Positions 32,031 to 43,983 are shown, numbered from the stretch's first letter. The stretch is 64,000 nucleotides of DNA from Metellina segmentata (GCA_947359465.1 OX375873.1:92215978-92279977); one strand, 5' to 3'. Notes: generated by a model not told the origin, from the letters alone. Numbers and translations are program-made.

Positions 32031-32757
32031 CAGGGTGATTCAAAACTCAACGTACAAAAATTTAGGGGAAATAGAAAACACAAAAACAAAACAGAATCAC
32101 ATAGGAATGTATGACCGAAAACCCTAATCTGATAAGTTGGAGGATAAACGAAAGATGCAGAAAGGACAAGCCAATAATGGGTGGAAAAAACTCTTTATTT
32201 AACGATACTTTACATTAGGACAGTAAGTGTACACATTTAGTTTTACAAGTGCTCAAAGTTCTTACCACCCACTGTTATGCACGCTTGAGGGCGCTGTTCG
32301 CCAGCGCTGTAGTGCGGTACACGTCTGTTTGGGTACAGTTTGGCATACAACCGTGACGCAGCCCTTCCTTTGCTGTCGTCAACTACACTATACACATGGT
32401 GCATGTCCGCCATTTAAGTGTTCGTAAGTTGTTGCATGCTTTCCGTATACAATCGGAACTTCAAATGACTAGCGCTGCATTCTAACTACAGCGCCCTCAA
32501 GTGTGTATAACTGTGGACGGTAAGAACTTTGAGCACTTGTTGTGAAACTTAACGTGTACACCTACTGTCCTAGTTTAAAGTGTAGCTAAATAAAGAGTTT
32601 TTTGCACCCATTATTGACATGTCATTTCTGCATCTTTGGTTTTTCCTCCAGCTGATCAAGTTGGGGTTTCCGGTCACATATTCCTATGGGATTTTGTTTC
32701 GTTTTTATGTTTCCTACCTCCCCTAAAAGTTTGTACGTTGAGTTTTGAATCAACCTG
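32031..32757. mobile_element. Foldback MITE, TA target site
   Basis: 727 bp, TA at 32029-32030 and 32758-32759, ends cagggtgattcaaaactcaa and the near complement. The arms share gtgctcaaagttcttacc, gagggcgctgt, aaagagtttttt and ggttttcc in inverted order, so nearly the whole element is palindromic. No transposase. Confidence 0.82.
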
Positions 32758-33039
32758 TATATAAATGAAAATGGAGTGTTTGAACATTGCGTATTTATAA
32801 CCCATTTCATGTTTTCTATACGCTTTGGGGCCCTTCTGATATAAAATCGGCCTCTTGCGCATTCGGTGTCTCTGTACTTCGTCCATTCTGTTGTGTGTGA
32901 GTACTTACATTCATTTAGTGACTACTTGGTTGCGTGTCTGTCTTCCCGGTCTATGTCCTATTTTGTGTCTATGCTTGTACAAGTATGACATAAAATGTAT
33001 TCCAAATATTTTAATGCAATGTTCTGTATTTCCACTACA

Positions 33040-33350
33040 TTTTAGTTAATTTAATACAGTATATGTAATTTCCAGTTTGGAATAAAGGTAATACAGCATC
33101 ACATTTCTGTATTAGTTTTTCAATTATGTCAATTGCCAGATTATCGATTGCTTCGCGTTTTTCAATCGTTGATTCATTGTAGATAAATATATTTGTTCGG
33201 GTAATTTTCGTCTTACAAATATATTTTAAAACTAATTAAATTTGTGAATTTAACCTTAATAAACGCTGTCTTTTGAGGTCCAAAAAGCATCACTTTTCGT
33301 CACATAAAGGTGTTATTCTAAACACTTTTTTTTTTACCAAAGCGAATTAT
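33040..33350. other. Paralogous upstream flank of gene A
   Basis: Blocks agtttggaataaag, ttgattcattgtagat and cgtcttacaa match 57455-57750 upstream of gene B. The duplicated unit therefore extends at least this far 5' of each gene. Confidence 0.6.
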
Positions 33351-33394
33351 ACTGAATAAAAACTTTTTTTCTATTACATGATTAATGACTTCTT

Positions 33395-33560
33395 CCTCCT
33401 TCAGCACTACAGGGAGCAAACAGACGGCTTCCTGTGAAAGAGAACCCAATGGGCTACTTTTAACAGGGACAATTACATCTATGCGCTTATCAACAGGATT
33501 TCGAACCCGGAACCTACAGGGTGGCAGACATAGACTTGATAGACCTATACTAGCAGAACT
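33395..33560 (-). repeat. tRNA-like repeat (SINE-3), shared with gene B flank
   Basis: Contains gagaacccaatggg and a B-box-like gatttcgaacccggaacc followed by gtggcagacata. It corresponds to 57780-58025. Confidence 0.45.
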
Positions 33561-33569
33561 TAAGGGGGG

Positions 33570-34465
33570 GGGACACAATTTTCTATTTTTTTTTGCTAAT
33601 AAAGATATTGCTTTGGAATTTTTAATGTAGACATAGCACCTAATTTACAAATAGAAAATTACAAAAAATTAACTTCTTATCAGTTCAAAAAATTTAAAAA
33701 TTTTCAAAAAACTGACTGTTCTTACTTTTGATATAACTTGTAAAATTATTTAGGAAAAGAAACAATATTCACATTTTCTAGAAGCAGATATTATGTTTAA
33801 AAATTTGTCTTCACAGTTTTTTAATACAAGCATTTAAAAAAATATTAAAAAATTTTTAATTAAAAATGAGCATTTTTTTAATTTTATAATTTATAAAAAC
33901 ACTTATATTTTAAAACATATCAATAATTTTTAAAATTGCTGAAGACCAATCACTTAAATATGTATTAAGAATATACATACCAAATTTCATGCAATTATCT
34001 TGAATAGATTTTGAGTTATATCATTTTAAAGTTGGGATAGTGTGAAAAATCCATCACGGAGAAAAATCAACTTAAAGTGTCATTAATGAAAATCAGTTAC
34101 GAAAGGGGAAATTTTAGTACCTGATGGATTTTTCACTCCGAGTACGTAAGTAAATCCTTTTATGTCTTCAGACCTTTGATTACGGTTTATTTTGGCTAAT
34201 AGTAACTTTCTACGGTACAATTTGCATGCAATTGTACTTTTGTTAGCAGTTTTTCGGATAAGTCGACATATTTTTCGTTTTAAAACTTTGACAGCTATCA
34301 AAACGTTCTTTTGTTAATAACTTCGGTTCTACTCAAGATATCATCATAAAATTGGTGTCAAACAAAAGAGAATTAAATTTCTAATTTTTTGAAAATATAA
34401 AACAAAAAGACTTTTTGAAGGTTTTTTGTGTCTTAGCCCCCCTTAAAGATAAAGAACCCTATATT
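33570..34465. other. AT-rich spacer between genes A and B, no feature seen
   Basis: No exon or element ends recognised in this stretch. Confidence 0.4.
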
Positions 34466-34471
34466 TTGATA

Positions 34472-34673
34472 CATCTCTACTATTATAAAATGAAGTGTTT
34501 GTCTGTTCATCTGTCTGTTTTTTTCGTGGCTGCAAAATCCTGACGATACTATGGCAATTACAGCAATGAGTTTTAGCACACAAGTAGTCCAAATTTTTTG
34601 CAATTTTTGGGTCGCGGCGAATTTTAAAATTCAATCTAGAACATTTTAAAATGAATTTAATGAAATTTAATTA
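34472..34673 (+). mobile_element. Helitron family H2, 5' part only
   Basis: Left end a|tctctactattataaaatga, then gcacacaagtagtcc and attcaatctagaacatttta. Cut off by a SINE fragment at about 34674. Confidence 0.55.
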
Positions 34674-35190
34674 TTGGCGTGGAAGTTTGGAGAGTGGGGT
34701 GCCAGTTCAGGTGTTGTTTCGTCATCTGACCGTGGTTCAAAATTATGAGGTGTTGTCCTCGAATCTTTCCCTTAAGGGACTGATCCCGGACCGTCGTCAA
34801 TAGCCCGTTGTGTTGCTCTAGTACGACGTTAACTAAAATTATCAAAATTATTATCCAACTGGGACTAAATAAGAGTTTGGTATGCGCCAAGTATTAGGAA
34901 GGTAGGTATTTAATTAACATCGCACTGGTGCAACACGACGGGCTACTGCAAGTACTAGGGTAGTCATCTGACCGTGGTTCAAAATTATGAGGTGTTGTCC
35001 TCGGATTTTTCAGTTAAGGGATTGACCCCGAACCGTCATAAATAGCCCGTTGTGTTGCTCTAGTACGACGCTAATTAAGAAATTACCAAGTATTAGGGTA
35101 ATGGTAATTTTAGTTAACGTCGTACTAGAGCAACACAACGGGCTATTGACGACGGTCCGGAATCAGTCCCTCAAGGGAAAGATTCGAACC
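34674..35190. repeat. Cluster of nested SINE-1 fragments
   Basis: Four pieces: plus-strand fragment 34674-34846, minus 34906-34955, plus 34958-35083, minus 35104-35190. The word ccaagtattagg flanks and separates them (34887, about 35087 and 35190), which looks like a repeated target duplication. The paralogous flank at 61.36 kb has the site without SINEs. Confidence 0.65.
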
Positions 35191-35394
35191 AAGTATTAGG
35201 GAGACCTTGGCTTGCGTATTTTATATAGTTCGTGCTAAGCTGAATTCCCAGTTACATTTTGGGCTTAAAAAAAGTATTCCGGCCGCATTCTTGATGTTGT
35301 ATGATGTAAGGCAGAGGTGAGAGCAGCTATAGCTAAGCTGGTGGGGTCACGTATCAGTAAATAGAGGGTTGCGACGATATAACTAGATCCAATC

Positions 35395-35610
35395 AAAGAC
35401 AGGCACGGTTGGTGCACGTGAATTTGTCGTGGACAGAAATGCCCAAACGTTGAACCAGTTCGGAGAGCGTGGTGATAGCTCATGTATTTACGTCGTCATC
35501 TAATGGTTATTGAAGATTACGAGATGTTGTCATCAGATATTTCCCTTTGAGATTGATGGAGTATCGTCACCAATAGACCGTTGAGTTGCTCCAATAGGAT
35601 GTTAAATAAA
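35395..35610 (+). repeat. SINE-1, old
   Basis: Degenerate copy (gaatttgtcgtggacag, catctaatggttattgaag, gttgctccaatagg). It corresponds to 61650-61835 in the third unit flank. Confidence 0.6.
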
Positions 35611-35931
35611 CTATCTCTCAAACAAAGTGATAACAAGTGTATAATTAGAGTTTTTAAAGTTCTATGCAGGTCGGATTGACAAGAGGCACATACTATTATA
35701 CTGACGGAGCTAAAGTTTAATTGTTAATAACTTAGTAATTTTTAATAATTTAGTATTTGATTGGTGTCATTACTCAAACTTGATTGTTAAAAAAACTCAT
35801 TTGTAGTGAACACAGGAAGAGGTGTAGATATAAAGGTAAATGTAGGTACAAGTATATAAGCATCAATATTTGCATTCCGCATTATATTTACAAATTAATA
35901 CTAGATGCGTATAACTAATTAAAAAATATAT

Positions 35932-35937
35932 TTTATT
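35932..35937 (-). terminator. Polyadenylation signal of gene B
   Basis: AATAAA on the minus strand, 64 nt downstream of the TAA of gene B. It is the first such hexamer after the stop. A matching AATAAA is kept in the paralogous 3' flank at 62157-62162. Confidence 0.7.
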
Positions 35938-36000
35938 GCAAAGTATAGGTAAATATACACATGGTATGGCTGTACGATGATTTTCTATTTTTACCACGCA

Positions 36001-36356
36001 TTATGCTCTTTCATCTCGCCAATAATCCTCTACACGTTTTCCAGTTTTTGAGGCTATCCAGTCAGTGTACTTTTTCACATTTACATAGACTCCCGGGATT
36101 CCTTCTGTACCGCAATCTATGCCCCAGGACACTAGGCCTACTACCGTGTACGAGGCGTCGGGCTTGTAGCATACGAGAGGACCACCACCATCTCCTCTGC
36201 AGGTGTCTTCACCTTCTTTTCCACCTGCGCATAGGAAGCCTTTGTACAACACGAAGTGCTTTCCCAGCCTGGTTTTGCGAAGCTGTCTCTGGCACTCTTC
36301 ATGTCCAACTATGGGTACTGTTACCTCCTTCATGACAGCTGAAAACACGCCACTCT
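36001..36356 (-). CDS. Gene B coding exon 5: protease-like domain, Ser195 region (Ser replaced by Gly), stop
   Basis: 356 nt, entered after one base (acceptor tttgcag), ending in TAA at 36001-36003. It encodes residues 292-409: [20 protein letters not shown], then [13 protein letters not shown]. The GDSGGP motif of active proteases reads GDGGGP here, so the nucleophile Ser195 is Gly348. Asp342 (the usual S1-pocket Asp189 position), the SWGIDCG strand and the C-terminal helix (VKKYTDWI) are preserved, so the fold is kept while catalysis is lost. GDGGGP is the known signature of PPAF2/masquerade-like SPHs. The protein has a charged tail, YWRDERA. Confidence 0.94.
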
Positions 36357-36749
36357 CTGCAAAACAGTAAAAACGAGTTAGTTAATGGTCAACAAAACAA
36401 AAGTTTTTTGTCAATTATTCAGTTTTTTTAGAGACATCTGGTGAAGCTTTGTTTGTCGCTTTGCCCTTACTTTTAGCGACACGAGGTATTAGACTGGGAT
36501 CGACGGCTGAACCTTTCGCGTCGTTAACTGTCCAGAATGGTGTAAAAATCGGTTTCAAACTGTCACTAGGTCTGGGTAAGGGACAATATGATTTTCCTTT
36601 TTACACTTGCATTACATGGGAGTCATAAAGTAGCTACATCTCAAAGTACCTCGTCTTTAGAAAACTGACCAGATAGACGAGATATCTCGTTGAAATACTT
36701 TGAGGGTAAAAGGGGATATCGAACCTCTGACCATCCATGCCTACATGGG

Positions 36750-37035
36750 GATTAGGTAGGTAACTGAACTTTCGTTGCACTGGAGCATTGGCGATAGTCC
36801 GGGAAAAATCCTGAAGGGAAACATCTAGGGACAAGTCATCTGAACATGGTTCAAAATTATGCAATCAACACCCGAATTGCTTCCTGCTCTCCAAACGTCC
36901 ACACCACGCCAACGTGAGGATATAAGAGGTCACGATAGCTTTAGCGTGCACCAGTCCTCAAATACACGACGGTATTTGGTCGGTTTGAATTCCCTGCCCT
37001 CCTGATGCTAATCTGCGACAGCTAATTGGGATACT
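36750..37035 (-). repeat. SINE-1
   Basis: Tail near tttcgttgcactggagc, blocks caccacgccaacgtgagg and catggttcaaaattatg, head near ccctcctgatgctaatc. In the last intron of gene B. Confidence 0.7.
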
Positions 37036-37046
37036 GTGACTGGCAT

Positions 37047-38060
37047 GGCGACAGTGGCGGACCAAGTCAAGCAAAGGCCCTAAGCAGTAAATATTTCGTT
37101 GCCCTCAAACTCAAGTTAGAAAAATAAAGTTTGAAGAAAACTCATTAAGTTATTAACAAAAAAGAAAAATAATTACACATTAAATAAATTTATTAAAACA
37201 TTTTTGCATTTATTTCCGTTTTGCTTTACTTTTTGCAAGTACGTTAATTATTTTGGTAGTGTCACTTTGGTTTAAAATTTCTTGCTCTGTATATATATAT
37301 ATATGTACAGAATGATCATATTATTTAATCTTTCTTCATAGTACTCTTTAAATAATTTTTTACATGCTTTAAAACAGAAAACGATTCTCTACAGACGCAT
37401 TAAATAAGGGAAGTATTTAAAAATTCTCAATAATATTCCAACAATCGGAAATGTGCAAGACATTTCTTTGACGGCTCGATAAATGTCTGGTGTGGCTTTT
37501 CTGATGTCCTCATTTTCTTTAAGAAATATATTTAAAAAAAAAATGGTCAAATTCACCTTTAAAAGTACAAACATTAATGTCATTTTTGTAAATATTCTTC
37601 AACTTTTTTTATCGTGTTCTTTTTTTTATATTTTTATTGGTAAATCCCGATAAAAAATATTCGAAAAGGCTCCACAACATCATACCTATGAGTGATTTTA
37701 GATAATTCTACCTTGGTGTTATGACATGGCATTTAATAAAAATTGACTCTGAAATTTTCTCTAATTCTAAATTCATGTCAGACTTTTGTTTTCATCTAAA
37801 AACATTTTTCTCTTTTCTCTGCGAGTTTGTCCATCGTTTACAGTAGATGATAACCCTGATAAATCAGTTGTATTCTTTACACAACCTTTTCAAATTCTTC
37901 TCTGAAATTACTGACTTTACTAGGATAGATCCTTTCAATAGTTCGCATTCTACTAATTGCAGTGATTTACCCCCTAGTTGTATTTATTCTTTATAAAAAA
38001 TAGTATTCCAAATAACAGCCATTAGGGCGGTTTCATATTTGTTCATTTTCTTCCGAAGTG
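37047..38060 (-). pseudogene. hAT-type (ZMYM1-like) transposase remnant
   Basis: The left end cagtggcggaccaag resembles hAT termini. On the minus strand, short pieces in several frames read like the C-terminal half of a ZMYM1/hAT transposase: a CPxSTV-like region near 37840, EKISESIFIK, then TFPIVGILLRIFKYFPYL and ASVENRFLF, which fit the dimerisation motif (YP-L---L-I--T--VAS-ERSFS). Many stops. Assignment rests on weak motifs. Confidence 0.4.
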
Positions 38061-38429
38061 AAGTCGCCTCCACTATGGCAACCTTTCTTCTGAATTACAA
38101 ATTTTAGTTAAAGCCTCTTCTATATGAGTGAAACCAGGTTTTATAGTTAATTCAGCATTATCTTGTATTTGAAACTCTGTTGTTGTTTCTCATGCCTACA
38201 CTGGCAGACCAAAGGAGTGCCAGGCCCGTCGAAGACGGCAAGAGGCGAGGGGGGTGCGCCTTCCATGTAATTGAGCCCCATTGGAAGGAAGTCCCGACTT
38301 TGCTCGACATACATGACACATCCGTTTTACAGGAAGGTTCCTTTCATACATCCATTCACTCACACATATCGTAATTTAGATCCCAATCAGAGGCCGATAA
38401 CCCCCCTAATCAGGTACCCCCAGAGGTAT

Positions 38430-38635
38430 TGATTTGGTATGGGAACATGGGGGTCTTTGTGACCACGACCTATTTAACGTGCCCCAGTCACCATTAGTGA
38501 ACACGACGGTCTTTAGCCAGGTCGAAGCGCCAATCTCGCAATCATCAGAATTGCAGGCTCCGCCGAGGACAGAACCCACAACCCTTCTGATGCGAGCCCG
38601 ACGCTCTACTGACTGAGCTACCGCGGCTCTAGAAA
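38430..38635 (-). repeat. tRNA-derived SINE with recognisable tRNA-like head
   Basis: On the minus strand the head reads gccgcggtagctcagtcagt and agagcgtcgggct, then a gtgggttctgtcc B-box-like part. The anticodon stem does not pair properly, so this is a SINE head and not a tRNA gene. Confidence 0.6.
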
Positions 38636-38794
38636 CTCCTTTCACTAAGATGGAATGTTTAAATTTTTCTAGGTTTCTGGTTAAAATTTTCCAGCGATGG
38701 GTTGATGCAGAAAAAAAATTGAATAAATTCTGCACGAACATAAAATACTGAATTACAGCGCTACAACTTTCTGTGGCGCTGCAATTCAGTACTC

Positions 38795-38938
38795 AACGCG
38801 AAGACTTTCGGACGCGACAGATTTAAGGTGCATCAGCAGCCTCTACACCCAAGTATCCATGCACTGACCCGGATTCCAACCACGAACCTTCCTATAGAGA
38901 TCAACACCTTAACAACCCGACAGATTGGTCGGAACCTA
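38795..38938 (-). repeat. SINE-1, head part
   Basis: Blocks gcgacagatttaaggtgca and aacaccttaacaacccgac, just downstream of exon 39018-39286. The tail is missing. Confidence 0.65.
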
Positions 38939-39017
38939 ATTTGACAAATAGATTCGTTGAAAACGGCGAGACCACTGCGTACTCCGGGAACCGGAAGATG
39001 CAAAGCAGAATACTTAC

Positions 39018-39286
39018 TGTATGCGTCTGTTCCCCATCCTGTAACAGTGCATTTTTGACCAGTGAAATCGTCATCATCTTGAGGAAGACAGACCGTATCG
39101 ATGTTGGGCTTGAAGACTACATTACGGCTCAACCTGATAACTGCGATGTCGTTGTGGAGATTGTTTTTTCGGTATTGAGGATGAAGTATGATTTCCTCCA
39201 CCTCAAAATCTTCGTGGGGCAGGGATTCGGTTGAAGTTTGCGTGTCCCATTCACCGAGTCTGATAACCATACTCGCCTTGTCATCT
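39018..39286 (-). CDS. Gene B coding exon 4: protease-like domain, Asp102 region
   Basis: 269 nt, same borders and phases as gene A exon 4 (acceptor tttgcag, donor gtaagt). It encodes residues 203-291 with RLGEWDTQ, HPQY, NDIAVIR (Asp248 of the triad), TVCLP and CTVTGWGT. After splicing the last base joins AG of the next exon as Lys292. The exon is open throughout and differs from A by 10 substitutions and no gaps. The longer open frame reading past the donor into the intron is not coding. Confidence 0.93.
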
Positions 39287-39419
39287 CTGCAAACATAAAA
39301 GCCATGATTATATCTCAACTGCGATTTGGAGATTTTCTGTTTTAAAATAACCATTCATTTGAACTAAATGTGTCAGAAATCATATTTGCCACAAACCACG
39401 ATTATCTTGTCCCCTTTCT

Positions 39420-40200
39420 ACATAAGCTTAGTATTGCCATTAGACCCCCTTTTCCCAACCTCTTCAGTAGATAGACATTTGTATTAACATCCCACTGGAC
39501 CAACACTACGGGCTACTGTCGACGGTCCGGTATCGAATCTGAAAGGAAACTAGTAGTTTCGACGAGATATCTCGTCCACCAGTCTCACTAATTTTGGAAA
39601 TGTGATAACTCGTCATCAATAACAAAAGCAGCGATAAAAATTCACAAGCCACACTTTTGTTGAATTTTAAGAGGTTTATTGGTCTTCTAGTCTTTTTCTA
39701 CAACACAACCTAACGCTTATAACACGTTCGCTTGTGATCACTTTTAACCGGAAGACGACTTTTTAATAACAAATATGATTGAAAAGTGCACCAATATCAG
39801 AATAGATTGACGTGGTATTGGCGGTACTTTTAGTTATTTTTTTTTTGTCCCACCGTAGAAATGTTTTTTAGTAACTAATAAAGCTATAAATTCGAAACAT
39901 ACTTTTACAACTAGTTTCTAACCTTTGCTCCTCACCGCTAACACCTAACATATGCCAATTGAAGCGGATAACGATCACGCGCACAGCGAGATAGGTAGCG
40001 AACGTATTAAATTGGATTCGTAACAATTCATGTCCTCCGGAATTGGATTTCCTAGTTTAACCTTAGATTGGCAAGGCTTCCAAACAGTACAAACAAAATT
40101 TACATACAGTACAAACGTTCATAACATCACCAATCTAGTTTTTTTAGTCGGCGTTAACGCTTCTTCCCGCTTCCAGTTATTTGCATTATCAATAGTTTCT
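39420..40200. other. Intron of gene B, short form of the gene A intron
   Basis: Matches gene A at about 3000-3060, 3420-3490 and 4681-4735 (acgagatatctcgtcc, aaaagcagcgataaaa, atttcctagtttaacc), but without the MITE and the foldback present there. Useful as the unoccupied reference. Confidence 0.6.
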
Positions 40201-40204
40201 GGCT

Positions 40205-40402
40205 TGTTTGATTGGGATTTTTGGCGCAAGGGTTATTCGCCTAAGCTGCGCCAAACACAAGATAGACAATGTCAGAAAAATGAACAAGTTTGACAAAGAA
40301 GAAAATTGCATCCAGTGAGGAATCGAACCTGCGTAGCCTACAACTCGCATATTGCTAGCAGAGTGTGAAAATCCATCGACCCACGATTGTCCCTTATAGA
40401 GA
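40205..40402 (-). repeat. SINE-2, shared with gene A
   Basis: Tail ttggcgcaagggttattcgc, then ctaagctgcgccaaacaca, head with gaggaatcgaacctgcg (B-box-like). Corresponds to 4849-4975. Confidence 0.65.
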
Positions 40403-40813
40403 TGGAGGATTTAGCCACGGTTGAGAGGTTGCGTAATTTACAACGTAGAGAATTTAGAAGCTTTAAATAATTAAGTTTCTGTTAATTGAAGCTTCTGTTC
40501 GGCCTACTTTTGTTCCCAGTTGGCGCATACATTATATTTTTCTATTATAGCTTCGGCTTGCTCTAGAAACATAAAAAGGGATCAAAATTTACATGTTATC
40601 AAGACTTGAGTTCTGGACTATATTTAGAAAGTCCGATGTATACATTTCGCAACTATTCGCTTAAGAATTATTTGTTGCGTAAATGCAAATTGATTGGTGC
40701 GATTGGAAGCATTGATAATAGATATTTTAGTTGGTTTTATTGAATTACCCAAACATGCTCTTCTGAACTATGATTCAAACGTAGAAATGTTAGTTTACAT
40801 AAATACTACTTAC

Positions 40814-40923
40814 AGAAATTTGTCGGCACAGTGTGCGATTGTGATTATGTGTCTTTCATCGATGAGGGTGCCACCACATTTGAATACATACTCATCATCT
40901 CCATCTCTTTTCAAAACGGCTGC
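40814..40923 (-). CDS. Gene B coding exon 3: protease-like domain, His57 region
   Basis: 110 nt, phase 0 in and phase 2 out (CT completed by A as Leu202). It encodes residues 166-201: AAVLKRDGDDEYVF, CGGTLIDERH, IITIAHCADKF. The triad His (196) and its disulfide partners Cys181 and Cys197 are present. Acceptor ttgcag, donor gtaagt. It is one codon longer than gene A exon 3. The intron just upstream holds the empty target site of the Tc1-like element present in gene A. Confidence 0.92.
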
Positions 40924-41429
40924 CTGCAAGGAAATTTTCAAATCAGAAATAATAAAGTTTTCAAAGTTATAAGTACCTGTCCTAGTTGAATTGTCACAAT
41001 GCGCCCTTCATTTATAGTAGCATCTTTTAGACCTGTCTTACTTTAACAGCGAGATGAACAAAACTTCGATTTCTGTAGTTTTTCTTCAACGGAGGACTAC
41101 AACAAAACATGTCAGTCGTAGGACTAAAATACAATAGGGAATACAAGTACATTGTACAAGCTGAGATCACATGCAATCTGAATCAAAGCTACTCATAAAT
41201 TACAAACTATGTCAAATATTGATAACAGAAACACTTTTCTTCGATAGATGTGTTGCATTAGTTAAAATATTTCTTTTTAATACCGAAGAAATTACTAACA
41301 ATTTCTCAGATCCTCCAACAATGGCATTTCTTGTAGTTTTACATATGTTAAATAAGTTTAGAGGGCCAAGGGCCAAATATGTTCCACTTGGTATAATTCC
41401 GTGTGCTATTCACATTGGTTCGGTGGTTG

Positions 41430-41607
41430 ATTGAGTTTTATGGGAGCAAGTCCCCATGTCAATCTGCAGCAAACATAAATCAGCGTCAAGTAAAGAACAT
41501 ACACACAAAGAAAGTTTAACAGACACAGCGAGGTACGACGAAGAAATCGACTGCAATTAGTAAGGTGTTAGTGCAATAGGATAAATTCACTTGGCCAAAG
41601 TGGCCCT
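41430..41607 (-). repeat. SINE-2, shared with gene A
   Basis: Counterpart of 8520-8698; sits next to exon 2 of gene B. Confidence 0.55.
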
Positions 41608-41657
41608 CTTTCTTACACGGGAGGCTCAAATTTAGACAGAACTTAGATTATTCTTAC

Positions 41658-41834
41658 CTGCCAAGGCCATTCTCCGAATTGTGCTTCACCACTTCCCGAA
41701 GTCAAAACGCGAGCATTGAGACCCCCAGGGTTTCTTGTTCCACATCTGTGTTCGTATGGGCGCGCTGTGGAAGTTTCTGGATTACGACAGCACACGTGGT
41801 ATGGGCCACATTCTGGAGGAACGTATTTCTCGTC
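41658..41834 (-). CDS. Gene B coding exon 2: end of clip domain and linker
   Basis: 177 nt, 59 codons, phase 0 both sides, acceptor ccatag, donor gtaaga. It encodes DEKYVPPECGPYHVCC (clip Cys 115, 121, 122), then HRCGTRNPGG with Cys137, the RVLTSGSG segment and FGEWPWQ. A normal activation site would read Arg-Ile-Val-Gly-Gly. Here the equivalent stretch is Arg-Val-Leu-Thr, which fits a homolog not activated by a new Ile16 N-terminus. Eight of 59 residues differ from gene A. Confidence 0.92.
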
Positions 41835-42754
41835 CTATGGAGAAAAATGAAAAAATTACTCTAGAGTAAAGTAATATACAGGCACTCCTCGCTTAGTAAC
41901 CGAGTTCTGTTCATACAACAAGGTTGTTAAGCCGATTTTTTTTATATACACACTGAGTGGAGGAAAGGTTAATACAAAAACTCGGCAAAGACGGTATTTT
42001 CATTTAAAATGAATAGCTAGATGGATTGAATTGTTGGAGATTTATGGCATAATTTTAAATTTTCCAACTATCTAGATGAGCGTCGTGATATAATAGATGT
42101 GGCACAAGCAAGGTGTCCGAACATGCAAATAGAACATTCCGACATCCAGTTTAATGAGTTCAAACGCTATCTGTATTTGCTGGTGTCGTTGGCCGGACCG
42201 GGCTACAAGTGAAATTCACCATTTTGCTACATTATATCAGAGACCGACGTTAGCACCGGCTACAATTGCCACCCCACTCTTCCACATCATACCAACAAGA
42301 GTGATGTCTTCGCCCCAAAAACGGAAGCATGAAAACTGAACGAATCGTACACAAGGAGAAAAGAACCAACAGCTAAGATAATTACGTTCTTACCATTCCA
42401 AGAACAAGAATATATACACGATTTACATCATCGTTTCAACATATTCCCATACGTCAAAATATGTATATCACACCCTCACCCGTTGCTTTTGACTCTTCTA
42501 TGGTATCCCCAACGGCCTCTGCCGTAGGTTTTAGAATTACCCAACGGCAAAAGTCTAAGACCAATCAGAAAACGTTCTGAAAGAACACCACCTGCAGAAG
42601 ACGCTTCTATTCCCCCCCCCTGCTCTTCAAGTCGTAAAGCGCGCGACACAAAAACAGCAGCTGGCACCAAAATACAACCAATCAGAATATATTCGGCATT
42701 CTGAAATTTCTACGATTGTTTTCTTTTTCTGGTCTGAGTATCTCACGATGCCAC

Positions 42755-42892
42755 AAGAGGATATTTGACATCACGACCGATTTAACATGCACGAGTCTCC
42801 GTGTACACGATGGTCTTTGTATAGGTTGAGTTTCGAACTGGCAACCCTCTGGTTGCTTTTCCGTTGCTCTCTCAAGTGGGCTACCATGGCCC
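42755..42892 (-). repeat. SINE-1, head part
   Basis: Blocks cacgaccgatttaacatgc and tttcgaactggcaaccctc, ending at gggctaccatggccc. Confidence 0.65.
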
Positions 42893-43009
42893 CTAGAAGC
42901 AAGAAAGTGCTCGGAAACAAAAAATTGTAAATAACCCCTATCCGGAGTTTAAAAAATATGTGTAACCTACGTTCAGGTGTATTGTAAAATTTCCACAGTA
43001 CATCCTGCG

Positions 43010-43428
43010 ATACAATTCAGTATATCGTCGGCTTAGAGCACAAACTCATATACTAACAAAATTAATTTTTACTCTACAACTGTTTTAAAACAAACTATTA
43101 GTTCTATCAAAAAATAAAATTTAGAAGCATTTTAATTTTGTATTACACATATCTTAAACATATTAAACTGACAGTGAATTTCTCATATAAAAAAAAGATT
43201 TCAATGTCTCCGAAAAAATTTAGTTAATGAGTTTCTGTTCTAAGTTGACGACATAGCTTTAATCCAAGCTTTATGAATTTGTCAGTGGCAGTAACTTGTG
43301 GTAAAATAACTTTTTTGCATGGGTTGTTTTACGTTAGTACTACGTCCGTATTAACAGTTTCTCACTAACCGAGGTGACCTTGGTCCATATTACCTCGGAT
43401 TATCAAGGTTTTACTACATTTTGATTTA
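43010..43428 (+). mobile_element. pogo/Tigger-like remnant in gene B intron
   Basis: The right end reads gattatcaaggttttactac. It shares several blocks with 12660-13312 in gene A (tactacgtccgtattaaca) and with the inverted copy at 31598-31990. Confidence 0.5.
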
Positions 43429-43983
43429 GCAAGATAACCTCTTGCCGTTACGTTCTAAAATTCTGTTCTGTCTGTTTTCAGATTCCTTCATGAATTAGTT
43501 TTTCACATTTAATAATTTTAGTTAGCTTCAATGATTAAGCAAACGAAACTTTTACCTTGAAAGCGACTTTGTCCCATTGACGTTGCACACCAGAATGGTA
43601 CACGGAAAAAGAGAAAAACCATTAACTGACTTTGAAAGATTAACCTTGGTTTTTTTCCCATTTCTTTAAGCGTCTTAGAAATAGACAGCACAGAGCCAAA
43701 TTTTAACTGATTTCATAAGAACGACGGAAATTTCAAGATCTTTAACGTAATGTAGAATTTTCATGGATGTCTCAGATTTTTGCTTCATTTTGCAATTAGT
43801 TGTATAGCAAGACTTACGCAAGACGGTGCAACTTTGTTAATAAATACTTCACGGCGGATGTGATTTACACTGCTATATATACTATTTTAGGTGAAGTTAT
43901 TTTTTGAAGTGGTGAAAACGTTTACCACAGAATTGAGAAGCTCCTGTGAGAAGCAGTTGTTCCACATGGTTTAAAGATAGCTG

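Noticed and set aside
38565..38635. Possible tRNA gene on the minus strand
   Set aside because: The anticodon stem does not pair, and the sequence continues into a SINE-like body.
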